A stretch of DNA of 64,000 nt from assembly GCA_040877415.1 (NCBI GenBank), contig JBBDNV010000112.1:1-64000 (forward strand), in the 5' to 3' direction. The DNA is from JBBDNV01 sp040877415 (GTDB lineage Bacteria; Planctomycetota; Planctomycetia; Pirellulales; PALSA-1355). A program made the position numbers and the translations under genes. The notes beneath the pieces were generated by a model. That model ran no database searches. It saw nothing but the letters and a program-made list of their open reading frames with translations, and was not told the origin of the DNA. How positions within the stretch are numbered: the stretch's first letter is position 1; each line of letters opens with the position of its first letter. Below are positions 26,785 to 36,026 of the stretch, one piece after another.

Positions 26785-27741
26785 ATGATGCCTGCGATTT
26801 ATTTGAGCGAAGCCGACGTCGATCGCCTGCTCGACATCAACGTGGCCATCGAGGTTTGCGAAGAGGCCTTTCGCCGCCTGGGCGCCGGCGAGGCGGAGCA
26901 CGTTCCGCGCGCTCGCGCGAAGGCGCCGGGAATCGTGTTGCACTCGATGAGCGCGGCGGCCGGTTATCTGAACCTGGTCGGCTGGAAGTGCTACACGACC
27001 ACGCGCGAGGGGGCCCGCTTCTTGCTGGGACTCCATGATGCCTCGGGCCAGTTAGTGGCGCTGGTCGAGGCCGACCGGCTGGGGCAATTGCGCACCGGCG
27101 CCACCACGGGCGTGGCGGTCGAGCTGATGGCCGATCCGGAGGCCACGGAAATGGGGTTGTTCGGTTCGGGCTGGCAGGCCCAAAGCCAATTGGCGGCCGT
27201 CGCCCGCACGCGCCCGATCAAGGTGGCCTACGTCTACAGCCGCACGGAAAAGAAGCGGAGGGATTTCGCCGAGCTCATGGCGTCGCGCTTGGGCATCGAA
27301 GTGCGCCCCGTCGACCGGCCCCAGGATGCGGCCGAGGATTTGCCGATCGTGGTGACCGCCACCACCAGCCGCGAGCCGGTGTTCGACGGCAATCACCTGG
27401 CCGAAGGGGCACTCGTGTGCGCCGTCGGCTCCAACTGGCTCAATCGGGCGGAAATCGACACGACCGTGATTCGCCGCGCCGACAACATCGTGTGCGACAG
27501 CATCAAGGCTTGCCAGATCGAGGCCGGCGATTTCGTCGACGCGCTGGAAAAAGGAGTCTTTGACTGGCAGAGAGCCGTGGAATTGGCCGACGTCGTCGCG
27601 GGCCGCGCCACGGGCAGAAACACGCGCGACAGCATTGTGCTTTTCAAGTCGGTCGGACTCGCGCTGGAAGATGTCGCGCTGGGCGCGAAACTGCTGGAGC
27701 GGGCCCGGGCCCAAGGCGTCGGCCGCGAGCTGCCGTTCTAA
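26785..27741 (+). CDS. Ornithine cyclodeaminase/mu-crystallin family protein
   Basis: A 318-aa NAD(P)-dependent enzyme of the OCD/mu-crystallin family. Visible family marks: the N-terminal LSEADVDRLLD, the substrate-site Arg/Lys region with GWKCYTTTREG, LGQLRTGATTGVA leading into the Rossmann fold, and FGSGWQAQSQLAAV as the nucleotide-binding loop (the usual GxGxQ has become GSGWQ). Members act as ornithine cyclodeaminases, ketimine reductases or alanine dehydrogenases; the reaction here is not settled. Adjacent start codons at 26773, 26785 and 26788 are possible; 26785 keeps the conserved N-terminus. Confidence 0.85.
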   Translation: MMPAIYLSEADVDRLLDINVAIEVCEEAFRRLGAGEAEHVPRARAKAPGIVLHSMSAAAGYLNLVGWKCYTTTREGARFLLGLHDASGQLVALVEADRLGQLRTGATTGVAVELMADPEATEMGLFGSGWQAQSQLAAVARTRPIKVAYVYSRTEKKRRDFAELMASRLGIEVRPVDRPQDAAEDLPIVVTATTSREPVFDGNHLAEGALVCAVGSNWLNRAEIDTTVIRRADNIVCDSIKACQIEAGDFVDALEKGVFDWQRAVELADVVAGRATGRNTRDSIVLFKSVGLALEDVALGAKLLERARAQGVGRELPF

Positions 27742-27777
27742 TCGGCTCGGCAAAGCTTTCGCCGGCGGTTGAGCCCT

Positions 27778-28896
27778 TTACCGCTTCCCAAGGGGCGTCC
27801 ACTTCCTGGGGCCGGGCCCCGTGTAGTTTGCCCGGGGGCGAATCAGGCGATTGTTGTCGAGCTGCTCGATCACGTGCGCGGACCAGCCGGTGACGCGGCT
27901 GACGACAAACAGCGGCGTGTAAAGGTCGACGTCGAGGCCCATGTAGTAGTACAGCCTTGCGCTCGGCCAATCGAGATTCGGCGGCAGGCCCTTTTCGCTC
28001 TGTACGATCGTCTCGATCGTTTCCGCCATCGACTCCATATCCTGATTGCCGGTTTCGGCGGCCAGCTCGCCGCACAACGTGCGCAGGTACGCGGCCCGCG
28101 GATCGCCGGTTTTGTACACGCGATGGCCGAAGCCCATGATGCGGCGTTTTTTGGCCAGGGCGTCGCGTATCCAGCCTTCCGCCTTGTCGGCCGTGCCGAC
28201 TTCGCGGAGCACTTTCATTACGGCTTCGTTGGCTCCGCCGTGCAGCGGGCCCTTGAGTGCCCCGATGGCCGCCGTGATCGCCGAATGCATGTCGGAGAGC
28301 GTCGAGACGACCACGCGCGCGGCAAACGTCGAGGCGTTGTACTCGTGTTCCGCGTACAAAATGAGCGACACGTCCATGGCCTTGGCCAGGCGCTTCGACG
28401 GGGCCTTGTCGAAAAGCATCCACAGGATGTTTCCGGCCAGCGAGAACTCGGGGTTGTAGGCGAGGGGTTTTTGGCCGGCGGCCAGCCTGCTGCGGGCGGC
28501 CATCACGATCGGCAACTGCACGAGCAGATGTTCGGCCTTGCGCAGGTTTGCCTCGTGGCTGTTGTCGCCCGTGTCGGGATCCCAATGCGCAAGCGCGCTC
28601 GCGCCGGTGCGCATGACGTCCATCATCGGCACGCCGGACGGAATCCTGGCCAGCAGCTCCAAGAGCGGCTGGTGGATCGCGGCGCTTGCGCACAGGCGCT
28701 CGCGAAACGAGGCCAGTTCGGCGGCCTTCGGCAGTTCGCCGTGCAAGAGCAGGTGGGCCACCTCTTCGAACGTGGCATGCTCGGCCAGATCTTCGATCGA
28801 ATAACCGCGGTATTGCAAGCCGCCGGCAATCGTGCTGATGGCGGTCTCGCCCGCGATCACTCCCTCGAGGCCAGGACTATAGATGGGTTCGGCCAT
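27778..28896 (-). CDS. prpC: 2-Methylcitrate synthase / citrate synthase
   Basis: A 372-aa type II citrate-synthase-fold enzyme. Active-site segments are all present: GPLHGGANEAV with the first catalytic His, MGFGHRVYKTGDPRA with the second His, and NLDWPSARLYYYMGL holding the Asp. It condenses oxaloacetate with propionyl-CoA (or acetyl-CoA). The 2-methylcitrate assignment rests on the upstream prpB in the same direction, 83 bases away. The ATG at 28896 has a GAAAGG site; a TTG five codons earlier is less likely. prpD is not in the window. Confidence 0.9.
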   Translation of the reverse strand: MAEPIYSPGLEGVIAGETAISTIAGGLQYRGYSIEDLAEHATFEEVAHLLLHGELPKAAELASFRERLCASAAIHQPLLELLARIPSGVPMMDVMRTGASALAHWDPDTGDNSHEANLRKAEHLLVQLPIVMAARSRLAAGQKPLAYNPEFSLAGNILWMLFDKAPSKRLAKAMDVSLILYAEHEYNASTFAARVVVSTLSDMHSAITAAIGALKGPLHGGANEAVMKVLREVGTADKAEGWIRDALAKKRRIMGFGHRVYKTGDPRAAYLRTLCGELAAETGNQDMESMAETIETIVQSEKGLPPNLDWPSARLYYYMGLDVDLYTPLFVVSRVTGWSAHVIEQLDNNRLIRPRANYTGPGPRKWTPLGKR

Positions 28897-28979
28897 GGGA
28901 ACCTTTCTCAAGTGGCGGCGTTGGGTGGCTCGTGCAAAGGGCCCGGGCGCGCGGACGAACGAATCCCCGACGCGTCGAT

Positions 28980-29864
28980 TCAGCCGGTCGGGTCGCCGGA
29001 AAAATACGCGCGGTCGCGCGCCTCGTAATCGCTATATCCTAGTAGATCGTAGAGCTCCTGGCGCGATTGCATCAGGTCGACGAGCTCGGCCTGCGTGCCC
29101 TCGGCGGCGATCACCGCCAACGCGGCTTCGACGGCTTTCATGGCCGTGCGCAACAACGTCACCGGGTACAGCACGGCCGCGAATCCCATGTCGGCCAGCT
29201 CGTCGAGCGTCAAGAGCGGGCTTTGTCCGAACTCGGTCATGTTGGCCACCAGCGGCGCGTCGATCGCATCGGCGAATTTCTCGAACTCGGCTTTGTCCGT
29301 GAGCGCTTCGGGAAAGATCCAGTCGGCGCCGCAGTCGAGATAGCGCTTGGCCCGCTCGATCGCCGCGGCCAACCCAGCGACGCCGCGGGCATCGGTCCGC
29401 GCCACGAGCACCAGGTTCGGATCGTTCCGCGCGCCGGCGGCCGCGCGCAATTTGGCGCACATCTCGTCGGTGTCGATCAGCGACTTGCCGGAGAGGTGCC
29501 CACAGCGCTTCGGCAGCACCTGATCTTCGAGCTGAATGGCCGCGGCGCCGGCCGCTTCCAGCTCGACGATGGTGCGCTCGACGTTCACGGCCGCGCCAAA
29601 GCCGGTGTCGGCGTCGACCACGAGCGGTATCTCGACGCGGCGCGTCAAGTAGGCGGTTTGCTGGGCCAATTCCGTGAGCGTGAACAGCCCCACGTCCGGT
29701 AGCGCGAGCGTGCCGGCCGAAAGGGCCGCGCCGGACAAATACATCGCGTCGTATCCGGCCTGCTCGATCATCCGGGCCGTCAGCGCATTGAACGCGCCCG
29801 GAACCTGAATGGTCGCGTCCTCGATCGCAGCTCGCAGCTTTTTTCCGGGGGATTCGCGCGTCAT
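28980..29864 (-). CDS. prpB: Methylisocitrate lyase (isocitrate lyase/PEP mutase family)
   Basis: A 294-aa TIM-barrel enzyme splitting 2-methylisocitrate to pyruvate and succinate, the last step of the methylcitrate cycle of propionate breakdown. Diagnostic segments: VPGAFNALTARMIEQAGYDA, VVDADTGFG (metal-binding), and KRCGHLSGK, the KKCGH-type loop with catalytic Cys found in lyases but not in PEP mutases. The chosen ATG gives the family's usual N-terminus; the frame continues upstream in low-complexity sequence. It leads the prpB-prpC pair and faces away from the membrane-protein gene. Confidence 0.93.
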   Translation of the reverse strand: MTRESPGKKLRAAIEDATIQVPGAFNALTARMIEQAGYDAMYLSGAALSAGTLALPDVGLFTLTELAQQTAYLTRRVEIPLVVDADTGFGAAVNVERTIVELEAAGAAAIQLEDQVLPKRCGHLSGKSLIDTDEMCAKLRAAAGARNDPNLVLVARTDARGVAGLAAAIERAKRYLDCGADWIFPEALTDKAEFEKFADAIDAPLVANMTEFGQSPLLTLDELADMGFAAVLYPVTLLRTAMKAVEAALAVIAAEGTQAELVDLMQSRQELYDLLGYSDYEARDRAYFSGDPTG

Positions 29865-29964
29865 GAAACGACATCTTCCGGTGGATGGCAAGCTCGTGGC
29901 AATTCGAAATATAGGGGCCGCCGCAAGGTCGACGCAAGGGGGCGGGTGTACGCTCGGCGCGGCC

Positions 29965-30017
29965 GCCTTCGTGGCGACAGCCTTCGTGGCGGGCCTTCGT
30001 GGCGGGCCTTCGTGGCG
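29965..30017. repeat. Short tandem repeat, four copies of gccttcgtggcg
   Basis: The 12-base unit recurs at 29965, 29980, 29993 and 30006, so spacing is 15, 13 and 13. It lies between the divergent prpB and membrane-protein genes, where it could alter the distance between promoter and start when its copy number changes. Confidence 0.8.
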
Positions 30018-30059
30018 GCCCTGGTGAAGGGCGCCGCGCCAAGTTAGGCTGGAGCCGAT

Positions 30060-31691
30060 ATGGCGCCACGGGCTCGTGACTCTGGAACTCTTGCGGCCAG
30101 CTCGACGCGGTGGACAGCGGCGGCGGAAGTGGGGCTCATCTTTCTCGTATTCTTCATCCACGGCGCCTGGCCGGCGCCCGAGGTGAACGAGCCGCACTAT
30201 CTTGGCAAGGCCAAACACTACTGGGACGCCGCCTGGTGCGCGCGCGACTTTTTCTTAAACACCGCCGATGCCCACGAAGTTTTTTACTTCACGTTCGGCT
30301 GGCTGACGCTGTGGTTGCCCCTTTCGGCCGTGGCGTGGTGCGGGCGGATCGCGACGTGGGGGCTTTTGGCCTGGGCATGGCGGCGGCTCAGCGTGGCGCT
30401 GGTCGACGGCTGGCTGTACGGCGTGCTGTCGGCGGCGCTGTTTGTGGCGCTAAACGATCGATTCCACATGTCGGGCGAATGGGTCGTGGGCGGAGTGGAA
30501 GCCAAGGGGTTTGCCTACGTCTTCGTGCTGCTGGGCCTCGAATCGCTGGTGCGAGACCGTTGGGGCCGGGCTGTCGTGTTGTTCGGCGCCGCCAGCGCGT
30601 TTCACGTGGTCGTCGGCGGCTGGGCGGTGGTGGCCGCCGGCATAACCTGGCTCGTGACGGAAAAGCGGCCGCCGAAAAGGCAACTCGTGTGGCCGGCCGC
30701 CGCCGGCTTGCTGTTGGCGCTTTGCGGTTTGTTGCCGGCGCTGGCACTCTCCTGGGGCGCCGATCCGCAAATCGTCAACCAGGCGAACCGCATCTACGTC
30801 TACGAGCGACTTAGTCACCACCTGTTGCCCGAGCAGATGTCGGCCGTGTTCGTCGCGCGTCATCTGCTGTTGGTGGCGGCGCTGGTGCCGCTTGCGCGTC
30901 TGGCCCCCGGCGATGACTCGTTCGCGCGGCTGCGCGGGTTCGTGGCGGCGTCGGTGGGGATCGCGGCGGTCGGCATGGCGGTGAGCCTGCTCGCGTGGTG
31001 GAAGGCCGACCTGGCGGCCGCGCTTTTGCGGTATTACTGGTTTCGCACGTGCGACGTGATGGTGCCTTTGGGCGTCGCGCTGTTGGCCAGCGCGATTCTG
31101 CGCGGTTGGCAGCGCCAGAGGCATCCGCTCTTCGCGCTGGGCCTTTCGGCCGCGCTGCTGGCCGGTGGTTTTCATCTGGGTGAAACGATCCGGATGCGGC
31201 AAACCTACCGGGCCCCGCGGGCTTTCTGGTCGCTGGGAACCAACGTGGATTTGGACGATTGGCGGGCGATTTGCGACTGGGCCGAGCGTGAAACCGAGCC
31301 TGACGCGCTGTTTTTGGTTCCCCGGCTGTCGCAGTCGTTCCGTTGGCGCAGCGGCCGGGCCGAGGTGGTAACGCGCAAGGATCTGCCGCAGGACGCCCCA
31401 AGCATCGTCGAGTGGTGGCGTCGCTTGACGCGCATTTATCGCACGGACGATACTGACCCAATGTGGTGCGACTCTCTCGCGCAATTGGGAGCCGAGCGGC
31501 TCGGCGAGTTGGGCGACGAGTTCGGCGCCGACTATGTCGTCACGAGTGCCCATCCGCCTGTGGCGCTGGCGCGCGTCGGCCCGATCACGCGTACGCTGGC
31601 GGTTTATGAGTTGCGGCCGCCGCGTTCGAAGAGTTCGGCCCAACCGTCGCCATCCCCGCGCGGCGGCGCGCACGACGAGGACCAGCCTTGA
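30060..31691 (+). CDS. Polytopic membrane protein, DUF6798-like
   Basis: A 543-aa integral membrane protein with roughly nine to ten hydrophobic segments between residues 20 and 380, including an acidic extracytoplasmic loop after the first helix (VNEPHYLGKAKHYWD) and a soluble C-terminal domain (about 390-520, with DALFLVPRLSQSFRW). The layout recalls polyprenyl-linked glycosyltransferases and the planctomycete DUF6798 group, for which no function is known. The C-terminal domain ends in a proline/serine tail. Its stop is shared with the TTG start of the Nudix gene. Function should be read as unknown. Confidence 0.75.
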   Translation: MAPRARDSGTLAASSTRWTAAAEVGLIFLVFFIHGAWPAPEVNEPHYLGKAKHYWDAAWCARDFFLNTADAHEVFYFTFGWLTLWLPLSAVAWCGRIATWGLLAWAWRRLSVALVDGWLYGVLSAALFVALNDRFHMSGEWVVGGVEAKGFAYVFVLLGLESLVRDRWGRAVVLFGAASAFHVVVGGWAVVAAGITWLVTEKRPPKRQLVWPAAAGLLLALCGLLPALALSWGADPQIVNQANRIYVYERLSHHLLPEQMSAVFVARHLLLVAALVPLARLAPGDDSFARLRGFVAASVGIAAVGMAVSLLAWWKADLAAALLRYYWFRTCDVMVPLGVALLASAILRGWQRQRHPLFALGLSAALLAGGFHLGETIRMRQTYRAPRAFWSLGTNVDLDDWRAICDWAERETEPDALFLVPRLSQSFRWRSGRAEVVTRKDLPQDAPSIVEWWRRLTRIYRTDDTDPMWCDSLAQLGAERLGELGDEFGADYVVTSAHPPVALARVGPITRTLAVYELRPPRSKSSAQPSPSPRGGAHDEDQP

Positions 31692-32314
31692 ACGCCGAAC
31701 TTCCCGCCCAATTGTCGGCCCAACTCAAACAGCCGTTGCCCGGCTGGCCCGCGCAGGTCCGCTACCAGCCCGAGTTGAGCTTCGGCCGCCACCGTGGACC
31801 GGCGCCCGTGGGCGCCCGGCCGGCCGCCGTGTTGGTGCTCTTGTATCCGCGCGACGGCGAGTGGCACGTGCCCTTGATACTGCGGCCGGCTCACATGCCC
31901 GATCACGCGGGCCAGGTCAGTTTTCCGGGCGGGGTGATCGAGGCGGGCGAATCGAGCCGGCAGGCGGCGCTGCGGGAGTTTTCCGAGGAACTGGGCGCGC
32001 CGGGCGAAGGGCTGGAAATGCTCGGCCAACTTTCGCCGATCTACCTGTTTGCCAGCAACTTTCAGATCACCCCTTGGGTAGCGGCGACGAACCAAGGGCC
32101 CGCCTGGCGGCCCAGCGAGCGCGAAGTCGAGCGTCTGCTGGAGATCCCGCTCGGTCATCTTGCCGACCAGCGCAATACCGGACATTTTGAGCGGCGCCAG
32201 CGCGGCCTGGCATTTCGCGCGCCGTGCTTTTTGTGGCAGGCCGAACGCATTTGGGGGGCCACGAGCATGATCCTGGCCGAGCTGATCGCCAGCGTCAGCC
32301 CCTTGGGCGTCTAG
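31688..32314 (+). CDS. Nudix hydrolase, CoA pyrophosphatase type
   Basis: A 208-aa Nudix enzyme. The complete Nudix box starts GGVIEAGE and ends REFSEELGA, and is preceded by the NudL/UPF0035 mark LILRPAHMPDHAGQVSFPGG, which places it among CoA diphosphatases that split CoA to phosphopantetheine and 3',5'-ADP. It starts with TTG in the overlap TTGA with the membrane-protein gene; no ATG is available before the catalytic core, so a non-ATG start is required. Confidence 0.9.
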   Translation: MNAELPAQLSAQLKQPLPGWPAQVRYQPELSFGRHRGPAPVGARPAAVLVLLYPRDGEWHVPLILRPAHMPDHAGQVSFPGGVIEAGESSRQAALREFSEELGAPGEGLEMLGQLSPIYLFASNFQITPWVAATNQGPAWRPSEREVERLLEIPLGHLADQRNTGHFERRQRGLAFRAPCFLWQAERIWGATSMILAELIASVSPLGV

Positions 32315-32443
32315 CAAGTTGCGTGAATGCGGCAGCCGCCGGAATGCGAGCAGCCAAAGCTGCCAATGGCCGCCGGCAACACAGGTGCGTAAACTGGTCG
32401 TATCGGAGCCTCGACGCACCCTTTCGCCCCCCCCCGCGCCCGA

Positions 32444-33109
32444 ATGTCTCGCCAGCACGCTCCCAAGGCCGTCGTGTTCGATCTCGACGGCCTGATGTTC
32501 AACACCGAAGAGCTTTATCAGAACGTGGGCAGCGAGATTCTGCGCCGCCGCGGCAAGCGTTTCGACGCTGAATTGGTCGACGCCATGATGGGCCGCCCGG
32601 CCGGCGCCGCGCTGCAATTGATGATCGATTATCACGGGCTCGACGGCACGGTGGCCGAGCTGGCGGCCGAAACGGACGCGATTTTCGCCACGCTGCTCGA
32701 CGAGCGCCTGGAGCAGATGCCCGGGCTGGGCGAATTACTCGCCGCGTTGGAAGGTGCCGGCATGCCGCTGGCGATCGCGACCAGCAGCGGGCCCGACTTC
32801 GCGCGAACCGTGCTGGACAAGTTCGCGCTTGGGCCGCGCTTCGAATTCGTGTTGACGTGCGACGATATTCGCCAGGGCAAGCCGCACCCGGAAATCTACT
32901 TGCTGGCGGCCCGCCGCTTCGGTCTCGCGCCGGGGGAGTTGCTGGTGCTGGAAGACAGCCAAAACGGTTGCCGCGCGGCCATCGCGGCCGGCGCGATCGT
33001 GGTGGCGGTGCCGGCTGGACCGAGCCGCCGGCACGATTTCAGCGGGACGGCGCTGGTGGCCGAAAGCCTGGCCGATCCGCGGCTGCTTGCGCTGTTGGGA
33101 CTGGCGTAG
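32444..33109 (+). CDS. HAD-superfamily phosphatase, beta-phosphoglucomutase-like
   Basis: A 221-aa HAD subfamily IA enzyme. Motif I is VVFDLDGLMFNTE with both catalytic Asp; motif II lies in AIATSSGP; motif III in QGKPHPEIYLLA; motif IV in VLEDSQNGCRAA. The helical cap at residues about 18-85 is the type used by phosphoglucomutases and sugar-phosphate phosphatases. Substrate unknown. It lies 129 bases after the Nudix gene in the same direction. Confidence 0.9.
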   Translation: MSRQHAPKAVVFDLDGLMFNTEELYQNVGSEILRRRGKRFDAELVDAMMGRPAGAALQLMIDYHGLDGTVAELAAETDAIFATLLDERLEQMPGLGELLAALEGAGMPLAIATSSGPDFARTVLDKFALGPRFEFVLTCDDIRQGKPHPEIYLLAARRFGLAPGELLVLEDSQNGCRAAIAAGAIVVAVPAGPSRRHDFSGTALVAESLADPRLLALLGLA

Positions 33110-33150
33110 CGCGGCCGTGAATCTCGACGGCGGTCCTCGAGGGGGCGCGA

Positions 33151-34089
33151 TCAGGCCGCCACCGCGCGGGGGCCGCTAACGGGTCCGACGCGACGCCATC
33201 TTTCGCGCCAGCCGCTGCGGGCCTGCTCGACAAATCGGTTGAGGCCGTCTCTGAGCATCGGCGTCGCCGCGGCCAGCATCCGCCGGGCACGTTTGCTGCT
33301 GAGCGAAGTCTCTTCGAGCCACGAGGAGTTCGCCCCGGCGTCGGTCATTCCGGCCGGCGTGGCAGCGCCCAAAGCGCCGGCCAACTCCAAGACGAAGCGA
33401 TGGGGGCTGGTGCGCTCGGTGCCCGCCAGGTGATACAACCCGTGCAGTCGCGATTCGTAAGCGCGCCACAGCAGCTCCGCCAGATCGGTCGCCAAAATGG
33501 GCGTGGCGTGCCGCCGGCCGTCTGAAAACAGCGGCGCCAGGGGCGCACCGCGAGTGATCGCGTCGAACGCCAGCTCGGCGAATCCGGCTCTCTCGGCGTC
33601 GGCGCTCCATCCGTAGGCGTGCGTTCGCACGACCAGCGCTTCGCGCTTCTCCAAGGCGCGCTCCATGTTTCGCACTTGCAGGGCGCGGGGCGCGGGGCTC
33701 GCCGCCGGCGAGCTCTCTTCGTGGAACATGCGCGGTCCGGAAAAGACCACGTCGCTGGAGATCACCGTCAGGCGGCAGCCCCACGCGTCGGCCAATTCCG
33801 CGAGCTGGGCCACCACCAGCGGCTCTCGCTCGGCCGAGCCGACGCGAAAGGCCGGATCCCAACTCGAAGCCGCCAGCGGCCCGCAGTGAACGATCCAGTG
33901 CGGCTGCCACTGGCGGACGCAGACTTCGATCGCCGCCTGGTCGTCCGCGTGCCAGCAGGCCGTGCGCACCGCGGGCGCCTCGAGCGCGCATTGGCCGAAA
34001 AGGCCGAGCACCTCGCAGCGGTCGGAAAGCGCGAGCGCCAGATTGCTCCCGGCGATTGTATCGATTCCGGTGACCAGCAGCCGCTCCAC
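33151..34089 (-). CDS. RmlD-like sugar-nucleotide-binding protein, catalytic pair lost
   Basis: A 312-aa protein of the RmlD/short-chain reductase-like fold. The nucleotide loop is TGIDTIAGSNLAL, the SDV segment VISSDVVFSG is kept, and the region before VVRTHAYGW is typical. The catalytic YxxxK that should follow the GPRMFHEESS stretch is replaced: the aligned segment reads ALQVRNMERALE, so I infer Leu/Gln for Tyr and Asn for Lys. It may bind a sugar nucleotide without reducing it. GTG is the best start, as the ATGs upstream are far off and outside the fold. It is divergent from the cytidylyltransferase gene. Confidence 0.78.
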   Translation of the reverse strand: MERLLVTGIDTIAGSNLALALSDRCEVLGLFGQCALEAPAVRTACWHADDQAAIEVCVRQWQPHWIVHCGPLAASSWDPAFRVGSAEREPLVVAQLAELADAWGCRLTVISSDVVFSGPRMFHEESSPAASPAPRALQVRNMERALEKREALVVRTHAYGWSADAERAGFAELAFDAITRGAPLAPLFSDGRRHATPILATDLAELLWRAYESRLHGLYHLAGTERTSPHRFVLELAGALGAATPAGMTDAGANSSWLEETSLSSKRARRMLAAATPMLRDGLNRFVEQARSGWRERWRRVGPVSGPRAVAA

Positions 34090-34440
34090 GTTCGGCCTCC
34101 CGGCCCCGCTGAGCAATGGGGAACGTCGCGTCGCGCGCCATGCGATCCGCGGCGCCGCCCTGATGGCGTGGGGCCGCGGATTGTAGCCGTCGGGCCGCCC
34201 GTGGTCCAAGATGGATTCGCCGCCCTCCGGCGGGGGCGTTTCCTGGCTGCTGGCATGCCAAACGCTGGCACGTCCCAAAACGATTTGCGTCGCCGCGAGG
34301 GGACGATCGTGCTTGCTTTTGGCGGTGCTCGACCAGTGCTTGTATTGACGGTCATCGGAGCGAATTGATAGACTTCGCGCGCCACGGGGGGCTTTGGCAC
34401 TCACCGAGCAAGCCTGCTCAGGAAGGATACTAGAGAGTCC
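34090..34440. other. Intergenic region between divergent sugar-nucleotide genes
   Basis: Contains the promoters of the flanking reductase-like and cytidylyltransferase genes. AT-richer around 34310-34375. No gene, repeat or RNA supported. Confidence 0.4.
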
Positions 34441-35184
34441 ATGCTCAACACGTTGGGAGTTGTCGAAGTTCGACGGGAAGGGGGGCACGACCGGAGAATC
34501 AGCCGCAAGCTGGGCGGTAAATCGATCCTGGAATGGGTCGTCCGCCGCGCCACCGATTGCCAGCGTCTGGACGCAGTCGTGGTCCTGTGCAGCGACGGTC
34601 TTTCCGAATCGGTCCGGCCCCTCGTTCCGCCCGACGTCGAGGTTCTTTCTCTGGCCAGCCTCGATCCGCTGGCCACCATGGTGGCCGCCCTCGAGCAGTG
34701 CCGCGCCCGGTCGCTGGTGCACATTTGCGCCGACAACCCGTTTAACGATCCGGTGTTGATCGACCGCCTGGTGACCACGGCCGACGCGCATCCCCATTGC
34801 GACTACATCGGCTATTGCCGGGCCGACGGCCGGCCGGCGATTTTGACGCACCTGGGAGTGTTTGCCGAATGGTGCAATGCCGACGCGCTGCGCCGGGCCG
34901 ATCGCGAGGTCACCAATCCGGCCGATCGCAGGCACGTCACAACCTACTTGTACGGTCACCCCGAGAAGTTCAACGTCCGCTTGATTCCCCTGCCGGCCGA
35001 GCTCGACCGCGAGGATTTGCGGCTGAGAATTGACGGCGAGGAGGACTGGGAACACGCGCAGGTGATCTACGAAGCTTTGGGACACGACGAATGCGATTGG
35101 CAGCGGATTGCCGACCTGCTCGACAGCCAACCGGCCCTGCGCAAACGGATGGCGGTGCTCAACCGCGCGAAAAAACGCGTTTAG
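34441..35184 (+). CDS. Cytidylyltransferase (NeuA/SpsF-type)
   Basis: A 247-aa nucleotidyltransferase of the CMP-sugar synthetase-like group (NeuA, KdsB, SpsF). The N-terminus reads as the family's activation site (RRISRKLGGKSILEWVVRRA with the conserved Arg/Lys and Leu), LVHICADNPFNDP holds the metal-binding Asp, and LRLRIDGEEDWEHAQVIYEA near the end matches SpsF-type proteins. It would activate a sugar or polyol phosphate for a surface polysaccharide. Starting ATG has no strong ribosome site. The HAD gene follows 35 bases later. Confidence 0.84.
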   Translation: MLNTLGVVEVRREGGHDRRISRKLGGKSILEWVVRRATDCQRLDAVVVLCSDGLSESVRPLVPPDVEVLSLASLDPLATMVAALEQCRARSLVHICADNPFNDPVLIDRLVTTADAHPHCDYIGYCRADGRPAILTHLGVFAEWCNADALRRADREVTNPADRRHVTTYLYGHPEKFNVRLIPLPAELDREDLRLRIDGEEDWEHAQVIYEALGHDECDWQRIADLLDSQPALRKRMAVLNRAKKRV

Positions 35185-35219
35185 CGAGTGCCTGGACAGC
35201 AGAAAGGATGCTCACGTCC

Positions 35220-36026
35220 ATGACCGCGCTGGCGAATGAAGCCGGCCGGGGCGCCCTAGCGCACCGGGCCGCGGCCGCCCGGGCAACCCGAGTCGATGCG
35301 GTCTCGCCGGCCGGGCCGGTGGGCGGTATCGCCTTCGACGTGCCCGACGTGTTGTACGACGCCACGCTCCGGCGGCGCTCGGTTTTGCAGTTGGTGGGCC
35401 ACCTGGGCGTTCGCGTCGGCTACGCGGAGTTTTACCGCGCTTGGGACGCGCATCTGGTCGACGTCCACCGCGGACGCCGTGAGTGTGCCGAGGCGCTCGA
35501 GTCGTTCCTTTTGGCCTGCGGCCTTTCCTGGGCGCAGGTCGACGAAATCGAGGCCGCCAGCCGCATCCAGCGGCCAAACCTCGAGATCGGCGTGCGACCC
35601 CTGCCGGGCGTGGTCCGCGCGATCGGCGAGCTTGCGAAACTGGGCCTGCCGCTGGCGGCCTGGGCCGATACGCCGCACACGGCCGCCAAGCTGGCCGAGC
35701 TCCTCAATCGCCTGGTCCCCGGCACTTGCTTCGATGCCGTGCTCACGTCGTTCGACCTGGAGTGCACGCAGCCGGCGGCCGAATGCTATCGGGCCATGCT
35801 GGGCGCCCTGGGACTGCCGGCCGAGCAGGTCGTGTACGTTGGGCACGACACCGCGCACCTGGCCGGGGCCCGCGCGGCCGGGCTGCGCACCGTGGCCTTC
35901 AACTTCGAACCGGCCGCCGGGGCCGATCATTACCTCACCTGTTTCGACGATTTGCTTGCTCTGGCGAAAACGTGGTCGATCGTGCCGCGCTCGTCACGTC
36001 GCCGAGCCGGTGCCGCTCTCTCGTGA
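35220..36026 (+). CDS. HAD-like protein with altered motif I
   Basis: A 268-aa HAD-fold protein. Motif I reads GIAFDVPDVLYD: the nucleophile Asp is present but the acid/base Asp two residues on is replaced by Pro, unlike the DxD of phosphatases. Motif II is seen in AAWADTPH and motif IV in VYVGHDTAHLAGARAAG. It may be a non-phosphatase member or an inactive partner of the cytidylyltransferase encoded just upstream. ATG at 35220 is preferred, with AAAGGA eleven bases before it; 35208 is also possible. The last ~30 residues are Arg/Ser-rich and poorly conserved in type. Confidence 0.75.
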   Translation: MTALANEAGRGALAHRAAAARATRVDAVSPAGPVGGIAFDVPDVLYDATLRRRSVLQLVGHLGVRVGYAEFYRAWDAHLVDVHRGRRECAEALESFLLACGLSWAQVDEIEAASRIQRPNLEIGVRPLPGVVRAIGELAKLGLPLAAWADTPHTAAKLAELLNRLVPGTCFDAVLTSFDLECTQPAAECYRAMLGALGLPAEQVVYVGHDTAHLAGARAAGLRTVAFNFEPAAGADHYLTCFDDLLALAKTWSIVPRSSRRRAGAALS

